This document shows positions 26,226 to 35,823 of a stretch of DNA of 53,498 nucleotides, one piece after another; within the stretch, counting starts at the first letter, position 1; each line of letters opens with the position of its first letter. The DNA is from Janthinobacterium sp. GW458P (GTDB lineage: Bacteria; Pseudomonadota; Gammaproteobacteria; Burkholderiales; Burkholderiaceae_D). The stretch covers positions 1-53,498 of the forward strand of contig NZ_NEGZ01000039.1 of assembly GCF_002127585.1 (NCBI RefSeq). The letters are read 5' to 3'. The translations under genes and the position numbers were made by a program. The notes beneath the pieces were generated by a model that saw nothing but the letters and a program-made list of their open reading frames with translations, did no database searches and was not told the origin of the DNA.

Positions 26226-26280
26226 CGCAATATTATTGCGCAAATCATGATTGTTCGGGAGATCTTTGGCATTTAATGCC
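26226..26280. promoter_or_regulatory. Operator palindromes between the Lrp-type gene and hpd
   Basis: Three dyads lie in 55 bp: CGCAATATTATTGCG (26226-26240, perfect), AATCATGATT (26243-26252, perfect) and GGCATTTAATGCC (26268-26280, perfect). Lrp-type octamers bind several spaced AT-rich dyads, so these are good candidate operators. A TATACT at 26294-26299 is a plausible hpd -10 element. Confidence 0.55.
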
Positions 26281-26325
26281 CGTGACCCACGCCTATACTG
26301 TGCGCTACTTCTTGGAGGAGACATC

Positions 26326-27453
26326 ATGCAATTTCAGCCTTGGGATAACCCGATGGGTACCGATGGTTTCGAGTTCGTCGAGTATGCAGCACCAGACCCA
26401 AAAGCATTGGGCAAGCTGTTCGAGAACATGGGATTCACGGCCATCGCGCGCCACCGCCACAAGGATGTCACCCTGTACCGTCAGGGCGACATCAATTTCA
26501 TCATCAATGCCGAACAAGATTCGTTCGCGCAGCGTTTTGCCCGCCATCACGGCCCGTCCGTGTGCGCCATCGCCATCCGCGTCGACGACGCGGCCTTCGT
26601 CTACCGCCGCGCGCTGGAACTGGGCGCCTGGGGTTTCGATAACAAAACCGGCCCGATGGAGCTGAATATCCCCGCCATCAAGGGCGTGGGCGATTCCCTG
26701 CTGTATTTCGTCGACCGCTGGCGCGGCAAGGGCGCCGACAAGGAAGGCGCCGCCGCGCCGGGCGGCATCGGCGACATCAGCATCTATGACGTCGACTTCG
26801 TCGCTATTCCGGGCGCCGTCGCCAACCCCGTCGGCCATGGCCTGACCTACATCGACCATTTGACGCACAATGTGCACCGTGGCCGCATGAAGGAATGGGC
26901 GACGTTCTATGAAAGCCTGTTCAACTTCCGCGAAGTGCGCTATTTCGACATCGAAGGCAAGCTGACGGGCCTCAAATCGAAGGCCATGACTTCGCCGTGC
27001 GGCAAGATCCGCATCCCGATCAACGAATCGTCGGACGACAAGTCGCAGATCGCCGAATACCTGGACCAATACCATGGCGAAGGCATCCAGCACATCGCCC
27101 TGGGCACGGACAATATCTATGCGTCCGTGCAAGGCATGCGCGATACGGGTATCGATTTCCAGGATACGATTGAAACTTACTATGAGCTGGTTAACCGCCG
27201 CCTGCCGAACCATGGCGAGCAGCTGGAAGAACTGCGCCGCCTGCGCATCCTGATCGACGGCCACAGCACGGAAAACGAACGCGAACTGCTGCTGCAGATC
27301 TTCACGCAGACGGTGATTGGCCCGATCTTTTTCGAGATCATCCAGCGCAAGGGCGACCAGGGCTTCGGCGAAGGCAATTTCCGCGCGCTGTTCGAGTCGA
27401 TCGAGCTGGACCAGATCAAGCGCGGCGTGCTGAAGGATACGAACGCGGCGTAA
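26326..27453 (+). CDS. hpd: 4-hydroxyphenylpyruvate dioxygenase
   Basis: Fe(II) enzyme converting 4-hydroxyphenylpyruvate to homogentisate in tyrosine/phenylalanine degradation. Two vicinal-oxygen-chelate domains; metal ligands are the His in DHLTHNV, the His in IQHIAL and the Glu in FFEIIQRKG. 375 residues from the ATG at 26326, which has GGAGGAG 7 nt upstream. The homogentisate branch genes (hmgA, fahA) are not in the window. Next comes an indolepyruvate ferredoxin oxidoreductase using the same arylpyruvate pool. Confidence 0.97.
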   Translation: MQFQPWDNPMGTDGFEFVEYAAPDPKALGKLFENMGFTAIARHRHKDVTLYRQGDINFIINAEQDSFAQRFARHHGPSVCAIAIRVDDAAFVYRRALELGAWGFDNKTGPMELNIPAIKGVGDSLLYFVDRWRGKGADKEGAAAPGGIGDISIYDVDFVAIPGAVANPVGHGLTYIDHLTHNVHRGRMKEWATFYESLFNFREVRYFDIEGKLTGLKSKAMTSPCGKIRIPINESSDDKSQIAEYLDQYHGEGIQHIALGTDNIYASVQGMRDTGIDFQDTIETYYELVNRRLPNHGEQLEELRRLRILIDGHSTENERELLLQIFTQTVIGPIFFEIIQRKGDQGFGEGNFRALFESIELDQIKRGVLKDTNAA

Positions 27454-27462
27454 GCCGAAGTA

Positions 27463-27507
27463 CCGGGGTCAGACGGGGGCGCCGAGCCCCGACGGGTCTG
27501 AGCCCGG
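27463..27507. repeat. REP-like GC-rich hairpin after hpd
   Basis: CCGGGGTCAGAC (27463-27474) pairs with GTCTGAGCCCGG (27496-27507) with one mismatch, and an inner GGGG/CCCC pair extends it. It starts 9 nt after the hpd stop and has no T tract. It could end or protect the hpd transcript, or be a dispersed repeat. I recognise nothing else in the 250 bp before the next gene. Confidence 0.55.
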
Positions 27508-27704
27508 CACTCTGCTGGTTTGACCAAAAGTAACAAAAAAGCAGCAGCACGGGAGTGCAGCGCAGCAAAGAACTGCGCGCCTTCCTGTGGTAGTCTACGA
27601 CAAACAAGTCATTTTTCCGCACCGGCATGCTCACAAAGCGCGGCCGGTACGTGTGAGTTCAACCGACTTTGCACGCGTAGCACAGAGAATAATGGAGACA
27701 AGTA

Positions 27705-30700
27705 ATGAATGCACCAATCAAGGGCTCGAGTCTTGAGCCGGGCGCGCACGCGTCCGAAATTTCCCTGAACGACAAATACACGCTCGAGCGTGGCCGCGCC
27801 TTCATGACGGGCACGCAGGCGCTGATCCGCCTGCCCATGTTGCAGCGCGAGCGCGATTTGAAGGCTGGCCTGAACACGGCCGGCTACATCACCGGCTACC
27901 GCGGTTCGCCTGTGACGTCCGTCGACATGACGGCGATCAAGGCCAAGAAATACCTCGATGAACACCACGTCAAATTCCACCCTGGCCTGAACGAAGACCT
28001 GGCCGCCACGGCCGTCTGGGGCACGCAGCAAACGAATCTGTTCGAAGACGCGAAGTACGACGGCGTGTTCGGCATGTGGTACGGCAAGGGCCCCGGCGTC
28101 GACCGCTGCGGCGACGTCTTCAAGCACGCCAATAACGCCGGTTCCGCCAAGCACGGCGGCGTGCTGGTGCTGGCCGGCGACGACCACGCGGCCAAATCGT
28201 CGTCCACGGCGCACCAGTCCGACCATATCCTGAACGCCTGCGGCATCCCCGTGCTGTACCCGTCGTCGGTGCAGGAATACATCGACTACGGCTTGCACGC
28301 CTGGGCCATGAGCCGCTACACGGGCTTGTGGGTGTCGATGAAATGCGTGACCGACATCATCGAGTCGGGCGCCGCCGTCGATTTCGACCCGGACCGCGTG
28401 CAGATCACCCTGCCGACGGACTTCGAGATGCCGGCCGGCGGCTTGAACATCCGCTGGCCCGACACGGTGCTGGAACAAGAAGTCCGCATGAACAGCTACA
28501 AATGGTATGCGGCGCTGGCGTATGCGCGCGCCAACAAGCTCAATAAAATCATCTGGGACAGCCCGAAGGCGCGCATCGGCATCATCACGGCCGGCAAATC
28601 CTACCTGGACACGCGCCAGGCGCTGGCCGATCTCGGCATCGACGAGCAGACGGCGTCCGACATCGGCATCCGCCTGTACAAGATCGGCATGACCTGGCCG
28701 CTGGAAGCGGACGGCGTGCATGAATTTGCCAAGGGCCTCGACGAAATCCTCGTGGTGGAAGAAAAGCGGCAAATCCTCGAATACGCGCTGAAGGAAGAGC
28801 TGTACAACCTGAAGGATGGCGAGCGTCCGCGCGTGGTCGGCAAGTTCGACGACACGGGCGAGTGGAGCAACCAGAAGGGGACCGGACACGGCGACTGGCT
28901 GCTGCCGGCCACGTATGAACTGAACCCGGCGATGATCGCCCGGGCCATTGCCAGCCGCATCTCGCGCTATTACGCGGGCCACCCCGTCGAGCAGCGCGTG
29001 AAGGAGCGCATCGCCTACCTGGAAGCGAAGGAAAACGTCCTCAAGGCCATCAGCGTGAAACCCGATCCGCAAAAGGACCGCACGCCGTTCTTCTGCTCGG
29101 GCTGCCCGCACAATACCTCGACCAAGGTGCCGGAAGGCTCGCGCGCGCTGGCCGGCATCGGCTGCCACTACATGGTCCTGTGGATGGACCGCGAAACGTC
29201 GACCTTTACCCACATGGGCGCCGAAGGCGTCACCTGGGTGGGGCAGGCGCCGTTCACGAATGAAAAGCACGTGTTTACCAACCTCGGCGACGGCACGTAT
29301 TTCCACTCGGGCATCCTGGCCATCCGCGCCGCCGTCTCGGCCAAGGTGAATATCACCTACAAGATTCTGTTCAACGACGCGGTGGCCATGACGGGCGGCC
29401 AGGAATTCGACGGGCCATTATCTCCGGCCATCATTTCGCGCCAGATCGCCGCCGAAGGCGTCGGTCCCATCATCGTCGTCACCGACGAACCGGAAAAGTA
29501 TCCGGACGATTACGCCTGGGCCGAAGGCGTCACCGTGCGCCACCGTTCGGAACTGATGGACGTGCAGCGCGAACTGCGCGACATGCCCGGCGTGTCGGCC
29601 ATGATCTACGACCAGACCTGCGCCTCGGAAAAACGCCGCCGCCGGAAACGCAATGAATATCCGGACCCGGCCAAGCGGGCCGTCATCAACGAAGCCGTCT
29701 GCGAAGGCTGCGGCGACTGCTCCGTGCAATCGAACTGCCTGTCGGTGGAACCGCTGGAAACGGAACTGGGGCGCAAGCGCCAGATCAACCAGTCGTCCTG
29801 CAACAAGGATTTTTCGTGCACGACGGGTTTCTGCCCCAGTTTCGTGACGGTGGAAGGCGGCGGCCTGAAAAAGCCGAAAAAAGCTGCCAGCGCCGACAAG
29901 GACGCGCCGGCCGTGCCGGCCTTGCCGACGCCAGCCATTCCATCGACGGCCGAGCCGTTCGGCATCCTGGTGACCGGCATCGGCGGCACGGGCGTCGTCA
30001 CCGTCGGCCAGATCCTGGCCATGGCGGCGCACGTGGAAGGCAAGGGTTGTTCCGTGCTGGACATGAGCGGCCTGGCGCAGAAGGGCGGCCCCGTGATGTC
30101 GCACGTGCGCCTGGCGGACCGCCAGGAAGATATCCACTCGACGCGCGTCGGCACCGGTGCGGCTGACCTGGTGATCGGCTGCGATTTGATCGTCACGGCC
30201 AGCCGCGACGCCCTGTCGCGCATGGGAGAGGGGCGCAGCTGGGCCATGATCAACTCGACCAGCTCGTCGACGGCCGCCTTCGTGAAGAACCCGGACTGGC
30301 AATTCCCCGGCGCTTCGGCGCGCATGGAAATCGAAAAGGCCTGTGGCAGCGACCACGTCGACTTCATCGACGCGGGCCAGATCGCCACGGCGCTGATGGG
30401 CGACTCGATTGCCACGAACATGTTCATGCTCGGTTACGCCTGGCAAAAGGGCAAAGTGCCCTTGAGCGAAGCGTCCATCATGAAGGCCATCGACCTGAAC
30501 AACGTCTCGGTGGCGTTCAACAAGGCCGCCTTCAACTGGGGCCGCGCCGGCGCCCACGACACGGCCAGCCTGGTGCGCATGACGACGCCAGCCAAGGTGG
30601 TGGAGTTCAAGCGCATCGACACGCTCGACGACATCATCGAAAAAAGAGTGGCCCTGCTGACGGCTTACCAGGACCGCGCGTATGCGCAGCAGTACCTGGA

Positions 30701-31298
30701 CTTCGTCGGCCAGGTGCGCGCCGCCGAAAGCGCCCTGAACGGCCCGCACCTGCGCCTGACGGAGGCCGTGGCCCGCTACTTCTACAAGCTGATGGCCTAC
30801 AAGGACGAGTACGAAGTGGCGCGCCTGTACACGGACGGCGCCTTCCAGGCGAAGATCGCCGCCATGTTCGAAGGCGACATCAAGCTCAAGTTCCACCTGG
30901 CGCCGCCGATCATGGCGAAAACGGATGCCCAGGGCCACCTGATCAAGAAGGAATATGGCCCGTGGATGCTCAAGGCATTTGGCGTATTGGCCAAAATGAA
31001 AGGCTTGCGCGGCACGGCATTCGACGTGTTCGGCCATACGGCCGAGCGCAAGATGGAGCGCGCGCTGATTCTTGAGTACCGCGCGACGGTGGCCGGCCTG
31101 CTGCCGAAGCTGACGACGGCCAAGCTGGCGCAAGCCGTGGCGATCGCCAGCATTCCGGAAGACATCCGCGGCTATGGCCACGTGAAGGAGCGTCATTTGA
31201 AGGCGGCCAAAGAGAAGGAAGCGAGTCTGCTGGTCGCTTTCAATGCGCCGGCGCCGTTGCCGCCCGTCGTGGCGGCACCCGTGGCGGCCACCGTGTGA
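27705..31298 (+). CDS. Indolepyruvate ferredoxin oxidoreductase, fused alpha-beta/gamma form
   Basis: Thiamine-pyrophosphate and iron-sulfur enzyme that decarboxylates arylpyruvates (indole-, phenyl- or hydroxyphenylpyruvate) to arylacetyl-CoA, passing electrons to ferredoxin. 1197 residues, a single-chain fusion as found in aerobic proteobacteria. The N-terminal part is the TPP-enzyme pyrimidine domain; FCSGCPHNTSTKVPEGS near residue 464 begins the TPP-binding half. Cysteine clusters CEGCGDCSVQSNC (about residue 665) and CNKDFSCTTGFC are iron-sulfur ligands. The gamma-subunit-like domain starts near residue 750 (GILVTGIGGTGVVTVGQIL). A strong terminator follows. With hpd it forms an aromatic 2-oxoacid disposal locus. 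Confidence 0.93.
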   Translation: MNAPIKGSSLEPGAHASEISLNDKYTLERGRAFMTGTQALIRLPMLQRERDLKAGLNTAGYITGYRGSPVTSVDMTAIKAKKYLDEHHVKFHPGLNEDLAATAVWGTQQTNLFEDAKYDGVFGMWYGKGPGVDRCGDVFKHANNAGSAKHGGVLVLAGDDHAAKSSSTAHQSDHILNACGIPVLYPSSVQEYIDYGLHAWAMSRYTGLWVSMKCVTDIIESGAAVDFDPDRVQITLPTDFEMPAGGLNIRWPDTVLEQEVRMNSYKWYAALAYARANKLNKIIWDSPKARIGIITAGKSYLDTRQALADLGIDEQTASDIGIRLYKIGMTWPLEADGVHEFAKGLDEILVVEEKRQILEYALKEELYNLKDGERPRVVGKFDDTGEWSNQKGTGHGDWLLPATYELNPAMIARAIASRISRYYAGHPVEQRVKERIAYLEAKENVLKAISVKPDPQKDRTPFFCSGCPHNTSTKVPEGSRALAGIGCHYMVLWMDRETSTFTHMGAEGVTWVGQAPFTNEKHVFTNLGDGTYFHSGILAIRAAVSAKVNITYKILFNDAVAMTGGQEFDGPLSPAIISRQIAAEGVGPIIVVTDEPEKYPDDYAWAEGVTVRHRSELMDVQRELRDMPGVSAMIYDQTCASEKRRRRKRNEYPDPAKRAVINEAVCEGCGDCSVQSNCLSVEPLETELGRKRQINQSSCNKDFSCTTGFCPSFVTVEGGGLKKPKKAASADKDAPAVPALPTPAIPSTAEPFGILVTGIGGTGVVTVGQILAMAAHVEGKGCSVLDMSGLAQKGGPVMSHVRLADRQEDIHSTRVGTGAADLVIGCDLIVTASRDALSRMGEGRSWAMINSTSSSTAAFVKNPDWQFPGASARMEIEKACGSDHVDFIDAGQIATALMGDSIATNMFMLGYAWQKGKVPLSEASIMKAIDLNNVSVAFNKAAFNWGRAGAHDTASLVRMTTPAKVVEFKRIDTLDDIIEKRVALLTAYQDRAYAQQYLDFVGQVRAAESALNGPHLRLTEAVARYFYKLMAYKDEYEVARLYTDGAFQAKIAAMFEGDIKLKFHLAPPIMAKTDAQGHLIKKEYGPWMLKAFGVLAKMKGLRGTAFDVFGHTAERKMERALILEYRATVAGLLPKLTTAKLAQAVAIASIPEDIRGYGHVKERHLKAAKEKEASLLVAFNAPAPLPPVVAAPVAATV

Positions 31299-31322
31299 TG
31301 GGGTGAACGCCTCGCTGTAGCA

Positions 31323-31348
31323 ATGGCGCCTGCGGGCGCCATTTTTTT
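31323..31348 (+). terminator. Rho-independent terminator of the IOR gene
   Basis: ATGGCGCC (31323-31330) and GGCGCCAT (31335-31342) form a perfect 8-bp stem with a TGCG loop, followed by a T run. It lies 24 nt after the stop codon. Confidence 0.88.
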
Positions 31349-31423
31349 CGTGTCAAAGAAAACAACGCCCGTCTGCAAAACGCATTATAATTTTTCGATA
31401 ATTTCTTTTCGGAAAGTTTTCTC

Positions 31424-32917
31424 ATGCATTCCCTGCGTCTCTTCTCCCTGGCCGTTCCTCTCGTCTTGTTGCTGAGTGCTTGCGGTGGAGGCGGCGGCGA
31501 GAGTGCGCCTGTTACCCCTCCCGTGACGTCGACCGGTCCGACGGCGCTAGTGGCCTCGTCCACGGTGGCGAACCGCTGCGAGAAGCCGCGTACGGGCAGC
31601 AGCGTGGATCTGCCGGGTACCCTGCCCGATGAACTGACGTGGGTGCGCAGCTGGATCGATGAAACGTATCTGTGGTACCGCGAAGTACCGGCCACATACC
31701 AGCCGCAGAACTTTGCCACGCCCATTTCCTATTTCGATGTGTTGAAAACAACGGCCACGACGGCGTCCGGCAAGCCGAAGGACCAGTTCCATTTCACCTA
31801 TACGACGGCCGAATGGGAAGCCTCGCTCAATGGCGTGGAACTGGGCTACGGCATGCTGCTGGCGCTGACGCGCACCACGCCGCCGCGCAAGGCGGTGGTT
31901 ACCATTGTCGAGCCAGGCTCGCCGGCCGACCTGGCGGGCTTGCGCCGCGGCGATGAGCTGCAAACCGTCGATGGCGCCGATTTCATCAATGCCCCTGACG
32001 CAGCCAGCGTGAAGATCATTAACGCCGGCCTGTCCCCTGCAGCGCAAGGCACGCACACGCTGGCGTTCAGCCGCAATGGCTCGCCCGTCTCCGCGAGCCT
32101 GCAGGCGGTGGAAGTCAACACCAGCGCCGTGCTCAACCAGCGCGTCATCGACACGCCCACGGGCAAGGTGGGCTATCTGACGTTCAACACCCACAACAAT
32201 GTGGCGGAACGCCAGCTGGTCGAGGCGATGCGCCAGTTCCAGGCGGCCGGCATCAGCGACCTGGTGCTCGACGTGCGCTACAACGGCGGCGGCTACCTCG
32301 ATGTCGCCAGCGAACTGGCCTACATGATCGCCGGTCCGCAGGCTACTGCGGGCAAGACGTTCGAGCAGGTGCTCTTCAATGACAAGACCAGGCCGCAAGC
32401 GCCCGTGCCATTCCATGCGCAGAGCCAGGGCTTTGCCGGGCCGAATCCCCTGCCCAAGGGCACGCCTTTGCCTACGCTGGGCCTCAAGCGCGTGACCTTG
32501 CTGACGACGGGCAATACCTGTTCGGCCAGCGAAGCGATCATCAACGGCTTGCGTGGCGTCGACGTGCAGGTCAACCTGATCGGCGGCAGCACATGCGGCA
32601 AGCCCTATGGTTTTTATCCCACGCCGAATTGCGGCACCACGTATTTTGCCGTGCAGTTCCAGGGCGTCAACGCCAAGGGCTTCGGCGACTTTGCCGATGG
32701 CATGGCGCCGACGTGCGACGTGAAGGACGACTACCAGCACCCGCTGGGTGACCCTGCCGAAGGCATGCTGGCGGCGGCGCTGCGCTACCGCAGCAGCGGC
32801 AACTGCACGCCGGCCACGGGCGCGATCCGGCTGCCGGGTTCGATGGAGAGGCCGGCCGACACGGCCATGCGCCTGCTGCGCCCGGCCTACAAGGAAATTG
32901 CTGTGTTGAACCGGTAA
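31424..32917 (+). CDS. S41-family peptidase lipoprotein (C-terminal processing protease-like)
   Basis: A 497-residue predicted lipoprotein: signal MHSLRLFSLAVPLVLLLSAC with lipobox LSAC, then a Gly-rich spacer. A PDZ-like domain (about residues 140-220: VVTIVEPGSPADLAGLRRGDEL) precedes an S41 tail-specific protease core, with VGYLTFNTH, LVLDVRYNGGGYLD and the Ser motif CSASE at residues 366-370. Such proteins act in the periplasm on unfolded or C-terminally marked substrates. Several cysteines downstream (GGSTCGKP, TPNCGTTY, APTCDV, GNCTP) may make disulfides. The substrate is unknown. Confidence 0.88.
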   Translation: MHSLRLFSLAVPLVLLLSACGGGGGESAPVTPPVTSTGPTALVASSTVANRCEKPRTGSSVDLPGTLPDELTWVRSWIDETYLWYREVPATYQPQNFATPISYFDVLKTTATTASGKPKDQFHFTYTTAEWEASLNGVELGYGMLLALTRTTPPRKAVVTIVEPGSPADLAGLRRGDELQTVDGADFINAPDAASVKIINAGLSPAAQGTHTLAFSRNGSPVSASLQAVEVNTSAVLNQRVIDTPTGKVGYLTFNTHNNVAERQLVEAMRQFQAAGISDLVLDVRYNGGGYLDVASELAYMIAGPQATAGKTFEQVLFNDKTRPQAPVPFHAQSQGFAGPNPLPKGTPLPTLGLKRVTLLTTGNTCSASEAIINGLRGVDVQVNLIGGSTCGKPYGFYPTPNCGTTYFAVQFQGVNAKGFGDFADGMAPTCDVKDDYQHPLGDPAEGMLAAALRYRSSGNCTPATGAIRLPGSMERPADTAMRLLRPAYKEIAVLNR

Positions 32918-33002
32918 AGCCCGATTTTGCCCCCCTTCCTGGGCAAAGGTGGGGCGGTTTCCTGCTCATAAATCTTTCGATATAACAATTTTGATATATG
33001 AA

Positions 33003-33022
33003 AGAACGAATCGATTCGTTCT
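33003..33022. promoter_or_regulatory. Perfect 20-bp palindrome upstream of the TonB-dependent receptor
   Basis: AGAACGAATCGATTCGTTCT reads the same on both strands. It lies 57 bp before the receptor ATG in an AT-rich stretch (TATAAC at about 32981) that looks like the promoter. A perfect 20-bp dyad here is a strong candidate operator for a dimeric repressor; a leader-RNA hairpin is the alternative. Confidence 0.6.
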
Positions 33023-33079
33023 GTAATAACTGGCATCTTGATATCTTTCACCTTCTCCCTAACCTTGAGAAGCGCAAAG

Positions 33080-35803
33080 ATGCCTATACAATTCAAGTTA
33101 CCACCGCTCACCATAGCCGTACTGGCCGTCCTGGGCGGTTCCGCATGGCAGGCGCACGCGCAGACGCAAGCGCCCGCAGCGGATCTGCAGTCGGCGGCCA
33201 CCCCGCCCGCCGTCGTGGTCACCGGTTCGCGGATTCCCCGCGCCAGCCTGGAGGGACCATCGTCCGTCACCATCCTGACGGGCGATGAAATCACCAAGCA
33301 AGGGTACAAGAACGTCTTCGATGCGCTGACCAACCAGGTACAGAACAGCGGCTTTACGCAAGGCGAGGACTTTGGCAACACCTTCACGCCGTCGGCCAAT
33401 ACCATCAGCCTGCGCGGCCTCGGCCCGAATCACACCTTGATCCTGCTCAATGGCCGCCGCCTGGCCGACTTCCCCGTCGCTTACGAAGGCGCCGTCAACT
33501 TCACCAACCTGGCGAATATCCCGTCAAGCATAGTCGACCGCATCGAGATCCTCAACGGCGGCGCCTCGGCCATCTATGGTTCCGACGCGATCGCCGGCGT
33601 GGTCAACGTCATCCTGAAGAAGCAGACGGAAGGTTTCGATATCAACGTCAAGGCGGGCGGCACCACGCGCGGCGGCGCCGGCAACCAGCGCGTGCAGCTG
33701 ACGGGCGGCGGCAATTTCGACAAACTGCATACCTTGTTCAGCGTGGAGCTGAGCCAGCGCGATCCGCTGTCGAGCCTGCAGCGCGACTTCATGGCCACCC
33801 GCTCGGGCACGCCGACGAATATCGCGTCGCGCCGCGTGGTAAAGGCGGGTACTTCCGGCACCTACGTGGACCTGGGCGACACCTGCACGCAGTTCGGCGA
33901 CCTGTTCGGCGGCAGCACCGTCAAGTACCAGGCGAAGAACGGCAGCTATTGCGCCAGCCCGAAAGTCGGCCCCACATACTGGACCACGCAGACCAAGAAC
34001 CGCAGCCAGAACGTGTTCGGCAGCGCCAACTATGAGCTGTCGCCGGAAACGACCTTGTTCGCCGACTTCCTGATCGGCAAGAACTCGACCGAGAACAATA
34101 CGCGCGGCCCGACGTGGACGTCGTCGTCGACGGGCAGCAGCTATTTCCGCAACCAGAATACCAATCGCTACGAAGCGTGGACGCGCTATATCTCGCCAGA
34201 GGAAATGGGCGGCGTGGAGCGCTACAACCGCAAATGGGACGACCTGGCCACGGCCATCTCGCTGGGCGCCAAGGGCCGCGTGCCGGGCACCAGCAGCTGG
34301 CAATACGAAGCCAATTACAACGCCTCGGTGTACAAGAGCGAAAGCCACACGCCGCGCGCGCTGGCCAATATCGACAGCTTCTTCCTGGGGCCGAAGCTGG
34401 GCACCGATGCCGCCGGCGTGCCGGTCTACGCGCCGGATCCGGCCCGCCTGTCGCGCCGGGTGACGGCGGCCGAGTTCGACAGCATCACGGGCAATTCCGA
34501 CAGCGACGACAAGGCCTGGACGAATACCCTGAGCCTGGCTACCAACGGCGACCTGTTCCAGCTGCCCGCTGGCGCGGCGAAGATCGCCACCATCGCCGAA
34601 GTGGGCAAGCAGGGCTTCAGCAACGTGCCCGACGCGCGCCTGAACGAAGGCTACTTCAACGTCGCCACCAGGTCCGACATCACGGCCGGCACGCGCACCC
34701 GCTATGCGCTGGGGGCGGAACTGAATCTGCCGCTGCATGAAAAGCTGACCGGCACCCTGGCCGGCCGCTACGACCGCTACAGCTTTGCCGGCCGCCATGA
34801 CGGCAAGTTCACCTATAACGGCGGCCTGGAACTGCGTCCCGCGCCTGAACTGCTGTTCCGCGCCAACTACGCCACCAGCTTCCGCGCACCGGACATGAAC
34901 TATATCTACAAGGCGCGCGGCACCGGTTACTATTCGAGCACCACCGACTACTACCGTTGCGGCGCCGCCGGGCAGGCCATCGATAATTGCGACTACGCGA
35001 ACAAATCGCCGGGCGCCGACTATGTGCAGAACGGCAGCAAGAATCTGCAGTCGGAGAAGGGTAAGTCGTTCGGCGTGGGCGCCGTCTGGTCGCCGACATC
35101 CAATTTCGACGTCTCGGTCGATTACTGGAATATCAAGATCGACGACCTGGTTACCAACCTGAGTTCCGACAAGATACTGCGCGATGAAGCCGATTGCCGC
35201 CTGGGCAAGACCGACATCAACTCGCCGACCTGCGTCGATGCCCTGAACCGCGTCGAGCGCTTTGCCGCCAATGCGCTGAACCGCGCCGGCGAGATCAAGA
35301 CCATCACCGTCAATCCGATCAACGCGGCCAGACAAAGCAGCAGCGGCATCGACATCAGCGTCAAGTATTTGCTGCGCACGACGGACTATGGCCGCTTCGC
35401 CTTCAAGGCCAATTACGCCAAGGTGCTGAGCAATAAATCGCAGCAATTCGTCGGCGACGAAGAGATCGACGAGCTCAAATCGCTGAACAATTCGGACTGG
35501 CGCGACAAGCTCAACCTGAGCGTTAACTGGAGCGCTGGCGACTGGTCGAACACCTTGCTGGTCAGCCGCTACAGCAAGATCCCGAACGCCGCCGGCAAGG
35601 CCTATCTGACGCCGACGGCGCTGGCCAACATCAGCACCGTGTATCGCATCAATGACCGCGCCACCGTTTCGCTGATCGTCAACAACGTGTTCGACAAGAT
35701 CAAGCGCGACGACAGCGGCGGCTGGCCGTACTACCCGGTGGGCAGCTACAGCCCGCAAGGCCGCCAGGGCTGGGTTGAATTCAACTACCACTTCGGCTCA
35801 TAA
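33080..35803 (+). CDS. TonB-dependent outer-membrane receptor
   Basis: A 907-residue receptor with signal peptide (PPLTIAVLAVLGGSAWQAHAQ), plug domain (AVVVTGSRIPRASLEGPSS, ISLRGLGPNHTLILLNGRRLADF, VDRIEILNGGASAIYGSDAIAGVVNVILK) and a long 22-strand-type barrel ending WVEFNYHFGS. The IYGSDAIAGVVN motif is typical of the large receptors of the oligopeptide/carbohydrate (CirA/FecA-like, Xanthomonas-type) group. Starts at the ATG 33080; 14 extra upstream codons do not look like signal. No FpvA-like signalling extension is seen. Followed by a strong terminator and a secreted carboxypeptidase, hinting at peptide uptake; substrate unproven. Confidence 0.93.
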   Translation: MPIQFKLPPLTIAVLAVLGGSAWQAHAQTQAPAADLQSAATPPAVVVTGSRIPRASLEGPSSVTILTGDEITKQGYKNVFDALTNQVQNSGFTQGEDFGNTFTPSANTISLRGLGPNHTLILLNGRRLADFPVAYEGAVNFTNLANIPSSIVDRIEILNGGASAIYGSDAIAGVVNVILKKQTEGFDINVKAGGTTRGGAGNQRVQLTGGGNFDKLHTLFSVELSQRDPLSSLQRDFMATRSGTPTNIASRRVVKAGTSGTYVDLGDTCTQFGDLFGGSTVKYQAKNGSYCASPKVGPTYWTTQTKNRSQNVFGSANYELSPETTLFADFLIGKNSTENNTRGPTWTSSSTGSSYFRNQNTNRYEAWTRYISPEEMGGVERYNRKWDDLATAISLGAKGRVPGTSSWQYEANYNASVYKSESHTPRALANIDSFFLGPKLGTDAAGVPVYAPDPARLSRRVTAAEFDSITGNSDSDDKAWTNTLSLATNGDLFQLPAGAAKIATIAEVGKQGFSNVPDARLNEGYFNVATRSDITAGTRTRYALGAELNLPLHEKLTGTLAGRYDRYSFAGRHDGKFTYNGGLELRPAPELLFRANYATSFRAPDMNYIYKARGTGYYSSTTDYYRCGAAGQAIDNCDYANKSPGADYVQNGSKNLQSEKGKSFGVGAVWSPTSNFDVSVDYWNIKIDDLVTNLSSDKILRDEADCRLGKTDINSPTCVDALNRVERFAANALNRAGEIKTITVNPINAARQSSSGIDISVKYLLRTTDYGRFAFKANYAKVLSNKSQQFVGDEEIDELKSLNNSDWRDKLNLSVNWSAGDWSNTLLVSRYSKIPNAAGKAYLTPTALANISTVYRINDRATVSLIVNNVFDKIKRDDSGGWPYYPVGSYSPQGRQGWVEFNYHFGS

Positions 35804-35823
35804 GTCGAACTTGCCGGAGCACG

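Noticed and set aside
29418-31196. Long open frame antisense to the IOR gene (and similar ones at 33524-35791 and 35781-37634)
   Set aside because: GC-rich codon bias opens the opposite strand. These frames have no RBS, no family motifs and a composition typical of shadows.
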